64,000 bases of DNA, taken from Axinella damicornis (taxonomy: Eukaryota; Porifera; Demospongiae; Axinellida; Axinellidae). Position numbers and translations under genes: made by a program. The notes below the pieces were generated by a model. That model did not search any database and was not told where the DNA came from. It was given only the letters and a program-made list of their open reading frames with translations. How positions within the stretch are numbered: position 1 is the stretch's first letter; each line of letters begins with the position of its first letter. Of this stretch, positions 23,453-34,576 are shown piece after piece. Location of the stretch: the NCBI GenBank assembly GCA_963931865.1, contig OZ007510.1, forward strand, positions 14,922,111 to 14,986,110. The letters are read 5' to 3'.

Positions 23453-26400
23453 GTACTACAGTGTACGCAACGTGGATTTGTGTTCCCCTTCAGGGTGCAC
23501 ACAACACCACCCTCCAAAAATATGTTGACATCCTTTGGAGGGGATGTTAAGCCATTGGTCCTGGGGAATTCCCTTAGCCAATCTGATATCTGACATGTTA
23601 TGTCTGGTCGATCCTCCACGATTGGCATACCGATTTATTGACTGTGCCGCCACTAGCTCTGCCTAGCCGCACGTCAAGTTACTATCGGGGCTACTGCTCA
23701 CAACAGAATACTCAACAACATGACTGATTGTGCTGCTGGGATACGGATCGCTTGGTTAACTGGGTGTTCCCAGCAAAATCCAAGGGGCTTCCAGTGACAT
23801 TAAAATCAAAATCCTTACAACAAAGAAATACCTTCCATGTCCTCGCAGTTAGCAATGTCACTGAGTATCGCCACGGGCACTGGCTTCGAGTGTCGCTTCA
23901 GCAACTGCAAGAATTCCTTCTGGAGAGCATCCAGGCCACAGTCAAAGAGCTCGTTGACATGCGAGAGTTCCACGCTGCCCGGATTGTTATGGGTGAAGAA
24001 GTCCCAGGCCACTCGCAGCCGCTCCAGCAGCTTCAGGTACGCCTCAATATTGCTGCCCGGCCCCTCACGGATCCTTGGCTCCACCTCATCCGCAACATGG
24101 TGGAAACTGATCACCCGATCCATCCATGTGAGAGTTTTTTCAACATCTTGATTGGGAAGGGGGAGGAAGAAATCATGTGAAGGTCATGTGAAGGTCATGT
24201 GACCACCTTGTGCCACAATTGGTTCACTGGACATACATGTATTCATGGAATTAAGATAACCCATATATATTATAGATGCAATTGTGATATGCTTAAGATG
24301 GTTGTGTGTGCAGTTTGAATATCGGTTTTAGGGTCAGCGAATGTGCATGCATCCTATTAATAATATTAACCTTGCCGTCGTCGGTGCACTAAACCCCGTA
24401 CCTAACTTAACCATACCTACACAGGACAACAATGGTAGAACATACTTTCTTGGAGGCGTGTGAGACGTAGTGTCTGGTTGTACACTGGGAGAATGGTTTC
24501 ATCAAGCTTCTTCAGCCGCGTGGTAAAGGACTCCAGAATTTTCACCTGGAGGGGTGGGGAGGTATGCACAGGTAAGCGGCCATACTGCTCTACTTCGCCA
24601 CAGCAGAGAAGGCAGGATATGACATCACATCGTAACTATCAACACCAGCCGACAACACCAAGGTGCAATGTACTGCTACGCAAAGGTCCGTTGAGGGTGC
24701 TCAGACTTCATGAGACTAGTCCTGTCAGTTGACTGGGGATGTACCAAATGGCTACACGAGACTAGTCCTGTCAGTTGACTGGGAATGTACCAAGTGGCTA
24801 CACGAGACTAGTCCTGTCAGTTGACTGGGGATGGCTACACGAGACTAGTCCTGTCAGTTGACTGGGGATGTACCAAATGGCTACACAAGACTAGTCCTGT
24901 CAGTTGACTGAGGATGTACCAAATGGCTACACGAGACTAGTCCTGTCAGTTGACTGGGGATGTACCAAATGGCTACATGAGACTAGTCCTGTCAGTTGAC
25001 TGGGGATGGCTACACGAGACTAGTCCTGTCAGTTGGGTGGGGATGTACCAAATGGCTACAAGAGACTAGTCCTGTCAGTTGACTGGGGATGTACCAAGTG
25101 GCTACACGAGACTAGTCCTGTCAGTTGACTGGGGATGTACCAAATGGCTACACGAGACTAGTCCTGTCAGTTGACTGGGGATGGCTACACGAGACTAGTC
25201 CTGTCAGTTGGGTGGGGATGTACCAAATGGCTACACGAGACTAGTCCTGTCAGTTGACTGGGGATGTACCAAATGGCTACATGAGACTAGTCCTGTCAGT
25301 TGACTGGGGATGGCTACACGAGACTAGTCCTGTCAGTTGGGTGGGGATGTACCAAATGGCTACAAGAGACTAGTCCTGTCAGTTGACTGGGGATGTACCA
25401 AGTGGCTACACGAGACTAGTCCTGTCAGTTGTGACTGGGGATGTACCAAGTGGCTACATGAGACTAGTCCTGTCAGTTGACTGGGGATGGCTACACGAGA
25501 CTAGTCCTGTCAGTTGACTGGGGATGTACCAAGTGGCTACAAGAGACTAGTCCTGTCAGTTGACTGGGGATGGCTACACGAGACTAGTCCTGTCAGTTGA
25601 CTGGGGATGTACCAAATGGCTACACGAGACTAGTCCCATCAGTTGACTGGGGATGTACCAAATGGCTACACGAGACTAGTCCTGTCAGTTGACTGGGGAT
25701 GAACCAAATGGCTACACGAGACTAGTCCTGTCAGTTGACTGGGGATGGCTACACGAGACTAGTCCTGTCAGTTGACTGGGGATGGCTACACGAGACTAGT
25801 CCTGTCAGTTGACTGGGGATGTACCAAATGGCTACAAGAGACTAGTCCTGTCAGTTGACTGGGAATGTACCAAATGGCTACACGAGACTAGTCCTGTCAG
25901 TTGACTGGGGATGGCTACACGAGACTAGTCCTGTCAGTTGACTGGGGATGGCTACACGAGACTAGTCCTGTCAGTTGACTGGGGATGTACCAAATGGCTA
26001 CACGAGACTAGTCCTGTCAGTTGACTGGGGATGGCTACACGAGACTAGTCCTGTCAGTTGACTGGGGATGGCTACACGAGACTAGTCCTGTCAGTTGACT
26101 GGGGATGTACCAAATGGCTACACGAGACTAGTCCTGTCAGTTGACTGGGGATGGCTACACGAGACTAGTCCTGTCAGTTGACTGGGGATGGCTACACGAG
26201 ACTAGTCCTGTCAGTTGACTGGGGATGGCTACACGAGACTAGTCCTGTCAGTTGACTGGGGATGTACCAAATGGCTAGATGAGACTAGTCCTGTCAGTTG
26301 ACTGGTATCAAACATTTGTACCATGTTTCCTGTGAGTTGCTCGCTCTTCACCAGATTCTGCTTCAGTTCATCCAGCCTCACCTCATCCTGCATGCATAAG

Positions 26401-26541
26401 AAGAGAGAGGCATTGTGAGGAGTCAGTTTGGTGAGGGGGAGTTGGAAATTATACATCACCAGAAACTATGTCATGGCTAGCTCTAGGTACCTGCTGCAGC
26501 TTATCATCAATCTCTCGTTTCTCATGAGTGATCTCTTCCAT
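17786..26541 (-). CDS. EXOC7: EXOC7 / Exo70, exocyst subunit
   Basis: Exocyst subunit that tethers secretory vesicles to PI(4,5)P2 membranes. Exons: 26491-26541, 26322-26387, 24446-24545, 23832-24146, 23307-23402, 23140-23238, 22767-22821, 22612-22643, 21392-21510, 21146-21250, 20690-20809, 20568-20645, 20190-20228, 19742-19804, 19482-19548, 19356-19415, 19110-19230, 18825-18923, 18551-18614, 18382-18423, 17993-18126, 17786-17879. Phases close throughout, giving about 672 residues against 653-735 in human. Family segments in order: KREIDDKLQQ, NVEKTLTWMDRVISFHHVA, YAQIRSNQLGRSL, ARRSITRHDYPIV, LPKDGTVHELTS, NFTKNPDKYLKYSPD. Exon 20568-20645 is tentative: it fits phase 0 at both ends but matches the family poorly. 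Introns hold GGGA/CCCT arrays and a 1.6-kb satellite. The start is shared in a divergent arrangement with WBP11. Confidence 0.94.
18127..18312. repeat. GAGGAGGAA microsatellite (EXOC7)
   Basis: Purine-rich on the plus strand, so pyrimidine-rich in EXOC7 transcript sense, and directly abutting the acceptor of exon 17993-18126. Frames of Glu/Gly/Arg or Ser/Leu/Pro through it are artefacts. Confidence 0.9.
19861..20110. repeat. GTGAGGGGGAGGG repeat (EXOC7 intron)
   Basis: Imperfect G-rich repeat in the intron between exons 19742-19804 and 20190-20228, C-rich in transcript sense. Pairs of GGG runs at short spacing could form G-quadruplexes on the non-template strand. A (TGTG)n/ATGTG stretch lies at 19555-19640. 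Confidence 0.85.
20819..21076. repeat. (GGGA)n microsatellite (EXOC7 intron)
   Basis: About 250 bp of nearly perfect GGGA units, broken by a few GGGT, ending next to the acceptor of exon 20690-20809. In transcript sense it is (TCCC)n. A run of G at 21297-21320 plays the same role before exon 21146-21250. Confidence 0.95.
21528..22562. repeat. 1-kb G/A-rich tract (EXOC7 intron)
   Basis: About 1,030 bp composed almost only of G and A on the plus strand (GGGA, GGGGA, GAGA variants), abutting the acceptor of exon 21392-21510. A shorter tract (22650-22727) precedes exon 22612-22643, and a run of about 35 G (23416-23451) precedes exon 23307-23402. Very long Ser/Pro/Leu or Gly/Glu/Arg frames here are compositional artefacts. 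Confidence 0.95.
22996..23066. repeat. 17-bp direct repeat, 4 copies (EXOC7 intron)
   Basis: Unit TTCATGGTGACCAATGG repeated four times, in the intron between exons 22767-22821 and 23140-23238. The last copy is degenerate. Confidence 0.85.
24706..26305. repeat. 1.6-kb satellite of alternating 46- and 37-bp units (EXOC7 intron 2)
   Basis: The long unit starts GACTAGTCCTGTCAGTTGAC and continues TGGGGATGTACCAAATGG, CTACACGA (46 bp). The short unit lacks the 9-bp GTACCAAAT (37 bp). Roughly 37 units alternate in no simple order, and one copy reads CCCATCAG where the others have CCTGTCAG. The array begins about 17 bp inside the intron from exon 26322-26387, whose intron start shares the CCAGTCAACTGACAGGAC block. 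It is non-coding. Confidence 0.95.
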
Positions 26542-26739
26542 CACCACACACCGCCGAGAGCAAAAACAGCAGCCTTCGAAATCAGCAAGTAAACAGTGGG
26601 ACTTGGATTTCGGTGGACAAAGGGTTAACTCTAAAACTTAAGTTAACTCCTTAATTGCCGAATTAATCGACGACAGTGCTCTTCTCGTTTGCTACTGCTT
26701 TAAACTTTGCAATCATTAGCCTTTTGCGACGAGTTGAGA
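26542..26739. promoter_or_regulatory. Divergent promoter region EXOC7 / WBP11
   Basis: Only 198 bp separate the two opposed start codons, so both promoters and 5' UTRs overlap here. The segment includes TTAACTCTAAAACTTAAGTTAA, an imperfect palindrome at 26624-26645. No TATA box was recognised. Confidence 0.65.
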
Positions 26740-29700
26740 ATGGGCAGGCGCTCTACAAAGACAACTAAGACGGGAAAGTTTATGAACCCCACTGACCAGT
26801 GGAGTAAGTTGCCAACAGCAGAGCTAGCTACATACCAAGTAGAATTCTTCCCACCTTAAGCCCACCTCCCGTTGTTTGAACCAAGTTTGAAAATCGTATA
26901 CGTTTTTCACAGTCTAATTAGCATTTGCATTCCTGTGTGCAGGGAAAGAGATGAGAAAGAAGGAGCTGAAGAAGGTCAGAAATTAATAATTCTATTTAAA
27001 GCGCACCAATTGTACTTGATCAATGTGTCCACATCAGCCTGTTATGTAAGGGTGGACAGGGGAGAATTTGATGTCCTAGTGCCTTCAATGCACTCAGGAG
27101 GAAGGGAAGGAACGTCCAATGACCATGCAAAAGGTTGAAGTTTGAAAGCTAGTGCCAGACCTGTCAAGGTCGGCAGCTTCACTTGAGTGAGACCCCACCT
27201 CAAAATGAGTGAGATTGGCACAAAATGAGTGAGACCCCATGAACACCCATCCAATTTAAACTCCTGACACAATAAATACCCTTCACGATGACGAATTTGA
27301 CCTGTGAAGGTCAAGGCAGAAATTCATGACTGAACAAAACATACAACAGTTTCTAAACAACTTCACTATCAAAATCGTTGTTGCCTCCAGCTGAGAACTT
27401 GCGTGAACGCTGTGTCATGTAAGTGGGTATAATTGAATCAACCATTGAGAAACCTGTCAGTATCCACTTAGGGAAGTCAATGAAATGCTTACTACATACA
27501 TAGTGCTTCAGTGTTCAAGGGGAGCCAAAATCAACAGTAACGTGCACGGTGCAAATGCGTGAGATTTGGATATGCATGCGTGTGAGCGTGAGATGACACG
27601 TAAATGCGTGTGTCTCACGCAGGATGCGTGAGACTTGACAGGACTGTAGTGCCCCACAGTATATTCCTGCTATAGTATTTTTAGCTCACATGGGTATGGA
27701 TATTTCATGTAGGATAGACAGAGAAGCCAGTATGAAAACCCCACTGGCAGTGAACCAGACTTATGACAGACCTTGAGAAAGTACTGTAATCAATTGAGCC
27801 GCTTCACAGCCAAGCGGGCGTCTTGACTAGTGGGGGAAAAAAATCCGCTTCTGCTTTTCTGGAGTTGATGACTGCTGGGAGGCATACCCTGTGGCATGTA
27901 CAGACACAGTCTAGCCACTAGCCCCTCTCCGCCCGGCCGGTCAAGCGGGCGCGCGGCGAAGCCGCGCGCGGAGGGCGGAGAGGGTCTAGCAAACATTGCA
28001 CTTGATTGCGTTTCAACTGACCAATCAGATCTCACTGAAGCGATTCGTTCCAATTCTATTCATGACTCCCGTGGTTGTAAACCGAGCCGTTCGCGTGCGA
28101 TCAGCCCGGTGGAGAGCGTCTAATAGCCTACACTCGAGCTAAAATAGTCCAACCTGGATGCCTCCAAGCGTACAGAAGTCGTCCTCAACTCCAGCTGGCA
28201 CTTCACCGGTTCACAGGTACATGTAATTGGCATTCCAGAGAAACGTGATCAAGTGCAATGTTTGCTAGACCCTCTCCGCCCTCCGCGCGCGGCTTCGCCG
28301 CGCGCCCGCTTGACCGGCCGGGCGGAAAGGGGCTAGTGGCTAGACTGGTACAGACACTACCTTCTCTCTCCCAGCGATCTCTGGCACCTCGCTGTACATA
28401 GTTGGTGGAGAACACTGCACTCCTGATGCACTTAATATCCTCCAGTCAACTCGGCCACAGACCCAAACCAACCCCAGCACGGATCGCTTCCAGTATCATG
28501 TGATCTGCGCTGGAGTTGGTTTGGGTCTGGGGCTGAGGCTAATATTTATGCAGCACCCTTGCTGAAGTGGTACTCTCCTGAAGGTAGCAGGCAACAAAAG
28601 AAAGATTGATCCAATCATGGCCTGTCGCCACTGCTTGCGTTCCTGGGTTGGGTTACACTCATGTGATTCTCCTGCAATGGAGCAATTCTTCTCCACTAAT
28701 AATTGACTTCCCTCAGGTGGGCCAATTCTGTGGAAGTTTGCTGTGCAGACAGCGGATGAGGAAATCATAGAACATCAGCTGTAGATGACAAACAGAGAAC
28801 CTTTTGCTTGCCTAATATATGAGGATACCTGTACGGATATGTTGGTACTGGTAATATTGCTTAATTGAATATTCGCACTCTTGTTTCATGCGAATGCTCC
28901 CCCCCCCCCCCCCCCCCCCCCCCAATGAAACCCTGCAATAATTATTCTGCTCTCTTTCTTTGTGCTTGTGACACTTCAGAACAAGAAGCAGCGCCAGGTG
29001 GTGCGAGAAGCAGTGCTGAGGATGAAGGACCCACAGCAGCTGTTGGAGGAGATTGAGGAGATAGAGAAAATGGAGGGGGAGCTGGGCACCGCCCCCCTCC
29101 CTAATGAGAAGGGACTGCAGGAGAAGAAGAGGAAACTCCACAGCCATCTGAACCGAGTCGTCATGTACTATGTAAGTTGGTCGTAACTATGTGATGGATG
29201 TGAAAGGGACACACCTGTCCCTCAGTAGTGAGATGAATTAGTGATAGGGAAATGGGTGGTTTCGGAAGGTGCTTACTGTCATACTTTTCACTCAGCAAAA
29301 AGAAGAACCAAAGAAAGCCTCTGAAATCAAAAAGTATGTTCCCTTGAATAATAGTATGTGTGTAGATCATATAACTTCCCCCTTCCTCTCCTCCTCGTCC
29401 CCTTGACGCTCCTTTCCACCAGAATGATAATGGACAGTGAGAAGAAAAGGAGAGAGATGACAAAGCTTTACGGTAAGACCTCAACTTGTTCAACTGCATC
29501 ATTGTAAGAATTTCATCATGGAAGTAACATTGAGAGAAAGCCACATTTCTGTGGTGATGTGTCACTCTGCTGACACAATCTGCTCACTGTTGAAGGTATA
29601 TATATCTTGTACCGTTCCTCTCTGCAGATTCATACAGAGCTGCCAGGGTGAGTCAACCATTTGGTCAGTTAACTGTGGAAGAAACTAAACGGTGTTGTTG

Positions 29701-31737
29701 AAGAGAGTTGACTTGAGTCTCGCTTTTCTCAGTCCCAGTATGATGTGGAGGACATCCCAATGCCAGACACTGAGACACCAGGTGATTAGCTTGTTGTTGA
29801 TACACTAGACTAGAGAGGGTTATGGCTAAAGAGGTCCTGGAGAAAGCAGAGTGTATTTGGCCACAGCTTAGCGTTCCCTTGGTAACACCACCTCAAACAA
29901 GAAAGACACTTCCTGTTGCTTGGTGGGGCTAGAACCTGGGACCTCTAGGTCATAGTCTAGTAGTTAAATTCTTGACCACCTCAGTGCAGTTGTAATTTCC
30001 AACATGCTAGTCTTGTGTTTATGCAAACCTGATATCGCTGTAGGCCCAGGGTTGATTTTACGTGGAGAGATAGAGTGGATGCGGTCGACCATGCACACAC
30101 TGAGCCCACTACTTTGACCTGTTATGACTGGGCAAAATAGTATGTACTGGAGCTCTGTGATGTGTAGTTGTGGTAATCACAATTGACCACATTATGGACG
30201 AGGGAGTGTTGCTAGCACTCGCTAACGTTAACTGTCTGCATACCTGTTGCCTGATTTGTGATAGCATCCAGCAGATCCTAGCAACCGTGACTGGAATGCT
30301 TCCAATCTCATGTGTGGCCTCGTTTGTCCTAGCATGATCTAAATTCCTTCCTACCATGTCCGAGGTGTGTTTGCTATGTTGCCATGGCTATGCGTAAAAA
30401 AACACACGTGTTTCCCAGTGTAGTTTATCTTGCCCGTGTGTGTGGCAGGGTGTCGGTTGCATTTCCCAGGTCCTGTGGTGTAGTTATATCAATTGCTTTG
30501 TTCAACGATGCATACATTATTTTGCTTTGACTTTGTTGTTCGGACAGATTACGTGATGCCAAGCGACATTCCAATGCCTGAGGCCACAGGGTGAGCAAAC
30601 TGCTCTAGTATATTTTATTTATTCTATATCTAAATTGGTTGTGTCCGCTTGTCTGTCTGTTGGTGAAAAAAATTTCTAACGTGTGATTTAGATGCCTCAT
30701 ACTGCATGTAGTGCAAGCTTTATCAATGGGAATGCATTCCTATATCTAGTTTGGTGGTTTGCAGCCTCCTCAAAAAGATCTGGTTCTTCAGAGTAACAGT
30801 GGTATACTTCTCTCCTTAGTCCGGATGATGAAGAGACAAGACCTGCACGTATTCTTCCAGGACTTCTGCCTCCTGGTTAGTTAATAGATAACTGGCTTCC
30901 ATTGGACAATCATTACGAGTTAATCCTCTTCTCCCAGGTCCCCCGCCTGGTCTCCCCCCAGCTGACTTACAAGACTATGAGGTGATCGAGGAGAGAGGAC
31001 AAAAGAAGTCGGTCCGCTTTGCTGGTATTGAGGAGGAAGATGGAGAGGAGGATGAGGAAGGTAGTGATACTTCAGGGGAAAGTTCGGATGAAGGAGAGAG
31101 AGGGGAGGAGAGCAATGAATCTGAAGATGAGGAAGAAAACCGGAGTCATCGAGCACCTCCAGGTCCCCCTCCTGGTCCCCCTCCAGGCCTCTTATCTGGA
31201 ACAGTTCCTCCATTGATCAGGGCCCCGCCCCCTGCTCCACCTGGCCCACCTCCTTTGCTGTTTCCCAGAATGGGGATTCCCCCTGGACCTCCCCCAGGGG
31301 TGCCGCCCCCAAATAGACCACCTGTAAGATCAGGTTTTGCTGTAGCTCCTCCAAGACCACTGATCCCTCCAAACCCTAACCGCCCGCACATTCAGTCCCA
31401 GGCAGTCTTGAGCGCCCTTCCCACACGCAACCCACGCAACCCTCCTGCTACTAGTAATAAAACCAGTGGCAGTGGTGCTACCATATCTGCACAGCCTCAG
31501 CTTAGAAACATGCAGGCTGAAGTGACAAAGTTTATGCCTACAAGTCTGAGGGTACGCAGAGATCAACCCAAGTTCACGAAAGGACGGATAAAACCAGCCC
31601 AGCCTCTGACTGTTACAGCAAAACTTGGTGCTTCTGCAGCACCTCCTCCTCGACCTGTGGCCAGGGGCAAACAGCAAGGTACTGTTCAAGGAGATGCATA
31701 CGATTCGTTCATGAAAGAAATGCAAGGACTATTGTGA
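26740..31737 (+). CDS. WBP11: WBP11, WW-domain-binding splicing factor and PP1 regulator
   Basis: Nuclear spliceosome-associated protein that binds PQBP1-type WW domains and protein phosphatase 1. Exons: 26740-26803, 26943-26974, 28980-29171, 29296-29333, 29423-29472, 29628-29647, 29733-29781, 30548-30590, 30820-30875 and 30938-31737. Phases agree and give 447 residues (human 641). The N-terminus MGRRSTKTTKTGKFMNPTDQ is nearly diagnostic. AVLRMKDPQQLLEEI follows, then DIPMPDTETP and SDIPMPE. Next come an acidic Glu/Ser stretch, a long Pro-Pro-Gly-Pro tract (WW ligands), and the conserved end KFMPTSLRVRRDQPKF ... DSFMKEMQGLL. KSVRF, before the acidic stretch, fits the PP1-docking RVxF pattern. 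Intron 2 (2.0 kb) hosts two palindromic elements. The protein is shorter than human mostly in the proline-rich and acidic middle. Confidence 0.95.
27898..28357. mobile_element. MITE with nearly identical 100-bp inverted ends and 9-10-bp target duplication
   Basis: Arms 27907-28006 and 28248-28347 are complementary with about one mismatch in 100 bases. Each contains its own GC-rich palindrome GCGCGCGGCGAAGCCGCGCGC. The direct repeat GTACAGACAC flanks both outer ends (27898-27907 and 28348-28357). The 241-bp centre is non-coding. Long inverted ends with a 9-10-bp duplication resemble Mutator-like elements. The arm identity suggests a recent insertion or a foldback origin. Confidence 0.88.
28452..28540. 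mobile_element. Hairpin MITE, CAGACCCAAACCAACCC family (WBP11 intron 2)
   Basis: Arms ACAGACCCAAACCAACCCCAGC and its complement (GCTGGAGTTGGTTTGGGTCTG) flank a short centre GATCGCTTCCAGTATCATG. A related copy is at 43271-43382, and half copies occur near 34088 and 43857. Confidence 0.8.
29917..29998 (-). mobile_element. Possible tRNA-derived SINE head
   Basis: On the minus strand GGTGGTCAAGAATTTAAC is followed, at tRNA-like spacing, by GGTCCCAGGTTCTAGCCCC, resembling pol III boxes A and B with an anticodon-arm-like CTAGACTATGACCTAG between them. No cloverleaf acceptor stem can be drawn, so it is not a functional tRNA gene. It lies in WBP11 intron 7. Confidence 0.4.
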
Positions 31738-32028
31738 TGCGTGCGTGGTTCACTTACTATGTCTGTACATTGACTATTCTTCTGTATAGTAGTAAGTTCC
31801 ATCACATCTTAAAATGTGGCATCTTACTCATTTCTTTTATAACACCTGATACAATGAATATTGTTTTTGAAAGATGCTGACACATACGTACTAAGCAACA
31901 AACAAACATGAGGTATGGTTATGAGGAGGGCAGCTACTGGTGTACACGGGATGAGATGATTTGGGGTGCCAGAAGAGTGGAAATTGCGCAGGAGTCCTGT
32001 CTACTACAATGTTGGATATTGTTCAAGT
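31738..32028. other. Convergent 3' region WBP11 / FOXJ1
   Basis: Only 291 bp separate the two stop codons. No AATAAA was seen on the plus strand in this gap. An AATAAA at 32031-32036 lies across the last codons of the opposite gene and is the best WBP11 poly(A) candidate, so the two 3' UTRs probably overlap. Confidence 0.5.
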
Positions 32029-33425
32029 TCAATAAATACATGCCTCACTGAGTGCTGGAGTCCGTTTATGGTAGGTCGTGCTACCAGTTGAACATGCTGA
32101 TGCTGAGGACCAGCTGCTTTCAGGGGACCAAAGAGTGTTCCTCATAGTCTTGTACCTGCTGGTCTTGCTCATGGTTCTTAGTTCATGGAGTGTTGCCTCC
32201 TTCGACTCGGCCCAGGGGTGGGGCTGTGTGAGATTTACAGTTGGGGACTGTGAGCGGCTTTCTGCCCAGGGTAGCAGTTGAGGTGAGGGAGAGTCTTGCT
32301 GCAGAACCATCTCCTCCAAAAGCGTGGCTTTACTTTCACCTACGACAAGTGTTTCGGGAACCTCTGCCTGTTCACTTGCAAGAGATGTGGGAACGACAAG
32401 TGGAGAGCACATTACAGGTTCACCGATGTGGGCTAGGTCAGGAGGCCCAAGAACAGGAGACCCAAACACCGGACGACAGGCTTGGCTTGGACAAGAGCTG
32501 CAGTTAACCTTCTGGCTACTGAGTAGTGTAACCCAATCCAGGTCGCCCGGTAGGCCGCAGGGGTCAGCGGGAAGGTTAGTACTGCTCCGTATCCTCTTTC
32601 GATTATTGGCTTTCTTTTTGTTTCCTCTGTAGCAGCTCTCACTGTGAACTCTCTTCCGGTTCTTTGATTTCAGCTTTGCCACACGCAGCTTGGAGCAGTT
32701 GTACTCCATGAGAAGTGAATCGTTTTCATCAGAGAGAATGTGCTCGTAATCCGGATTGACTTTCCAGTAATTGCCCTTTCCATGTGAGCAGGGTACTTTG
32801 ACGTACAACTCATTCAGGGAGAGGTTATGTCTAATGGAATTCTGTAAGGAGAGAAAAGCCATTCTGTACATGTGACTGTGACAAAAACAATATTATTCAT
32901 GCATGCAGCAATCTACTTGCAGTTGTATACCTGCCAGGATGGGTCTGCTGTTCTGTAGTACTTGAAATTCTCCTTGATCCATCTGTATATTTCATTCAAC
33001 AAGACCTTTTCCTTCTTACTGTGCTGAATGGCCAGATAGATTAGAGTGGTGTAAGAAAAAGGTGGTTTTTCTGCAGCATTCAGATATTTTCTGGGCGCAC
33101 TTTTAAACTGCGTAGACTGCAACAGGCACTTTCGTATGGGTGATAACGATACCCCTACATCACTGCCACTGGAATTTTTCTTCTCATCAGGAGATGAAGA
33201 GGAGATGCTCTCCCAAGAGAAGGCGTCTTCGGAACAGGGGGAAGGAGGGACAAGAGGAACAGACACATCCGGCGAGAAGAGGTCCAACACTCTCAAGTTT
33301 TGCAACCAACTAAGGCTGGTTAGGCTGCTGTCCAGCAGTGACTGGCCCTCTCCTATCCCCTGCATATAACCACTTCTCTCCTGCTTGCGCATTACCAGAC
33401 GCAAGTCGGTCAGACTCAGAGTCAT
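32029..33425 (-). CDS. FOXJ1: FOXJ1 forkhead transcription factor
   Basis: Master regulator of motile cilia genes in animals. Two coding exons: 32931-33425 (ATG at 33425) and 32029-32841, joined in phase 0, 435 residues. The forkhead domain spans about residues 120-201 ([16 protein letters not shown] ... [10 protein letters not shown] | [17 protein letters not shown] ... [12 protein letters not shown]). The intron splits it just before [10 protein letters not shown]. ADPxWQ in place of the AxxGWK of many other classes fits FOXJ1. An N-terminal [17 protein letters not shown] matches the conserved LDDSLTSLQWLQ motif of FOXJ1, and the neighbours EXOC7 and UBALD flank FOXJ1 in human too. A strong donor-like sequence just 5' of the start suggests a non-coding first exon upstream. 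The C-terminal half is Ser/Pro-rich and not conserved. Confidence 0.9.
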
Positions 33426-34576
33426 GTTGCGTTCAAGTTCGCAGTTCTGCTTCACTTGGATACTCACAAGGGTCAATGCACCTCACCACTTTGACGGTCA
33501 AGCTGCAATAAAGAAACACTGATTAGCAGCTTTCAGTTCTTTGTTCGCACAGTACAGTTATCTCAATGCAGCCGTGGTGCATGCACCTGGGTTTCAAAAG
33601 AGCCGCTGCCTCCGTGATCAACCAATCAAATGCGCGCCTTTGCAATCGGTTCTTGTATGTATAGCTCCTATGGCTAGCTAGCTAGTATAATACACAGCCA
33701 GGGAGTGTTTACTGCACTCTTAGCTTTTATCTGGCGGGCGATCTGTTTTGGCTTGGAGGATCCAGCGTGTGGGTAACGCCCCTCTTCATGGATAACGATT
33801 GCCGGCGGGTCGGTAGCCAAGAATGCGTGTCGAATTTCCAAAATCGCAGTGTAATTCTTGCGAAAGATTGCGGCTCGGAGCTCAAGTTACACTCAACTGG
33901 TGCTCAAACTGTTGTAATTCGCATGTGCGCTGCTTTTTGAATTCTCTGGGAAACACGTCAGCTGAGATCACAAAGCTCGCCATGTTGTTAGTGGCCCCGT
34001 TACCATGGTGATGTTTATAAGCCTAGTTTCCATAGAGACCCCTCTTTCCGTGAATCCTTTTATCGGTACGCAGAGCAGGCGGGTTGTTTGGGTCTGGGAA
34101 TGAGACTACCTCCAACCCAGTGAACCCACCTACGTCAACAAGATAGTGAATTTTAGTATGGATTGTAAACACACAATGATTATCATCCATATTTTCATCA
34201 TGAAGAAAATTTGGTGCCTTCCACAAAGGTGTGTACACAAGCACGTCCATATTGACAATACACTTGCAATGCTGACAGGAACACAGGATAGAGAAGCATA
34301 CAAAAGCCAACACAACATCCAGTTTGATTCCGAAAGGACAGAGGTGGAGTAAAGGAATGTACAAGCACAAGAGTAGATGGGTTGATTACAACGCAATAAT
34401 AAGATACAGTTCAGAGTATACACAGTATACAAACAATGGACCCTATTATACGGGGCAACTCTCCCCTCTCCCCACTCTGACACTCTTATGTACAAGTTCC
34501 AAGAGGGGGATACAGACAGATCACTCCTAATAATGTTTCACGTTCAGTGAACTGCTATTCCCACAAGAAGCTGTCA
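33426..34576. other. Intergenic region FOXJ1 / UBALD
   Basis: 1.15 kb without recognisable coding sequence. The right part must contain the UBALD 3' UTR and the left part the FOXJ1 promoter. It contains an RFX X-box-like site (33999-34012) and a half copy of the CAGACCC hairpin family (TTTGGGTCTGGGAATGAGAC, 34090-34109). Short open frames here have no family resemblance. Confidence 0.6.
33999..34012. promoter_or_regulatory. X-box-like RFX site upstream of FOXJ1
   Basis: GTTACCATGGTGAT resembles the RFX consensus GTNRCC...RGYAAC except in the last half-site. It is 574 bp upstream of the FOXJ1 start codon. RFX factors regulate ciliary genes, so the location is suggestive, but a single imperfect match is weak evidence. 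Confidence 0.3.

Noticed and set aside
23837..24180. Plus-strand frames opposite EXOC7 exon 4
   Set aside because: They are antisense shadows of an exon with strong Exo70 similarity.
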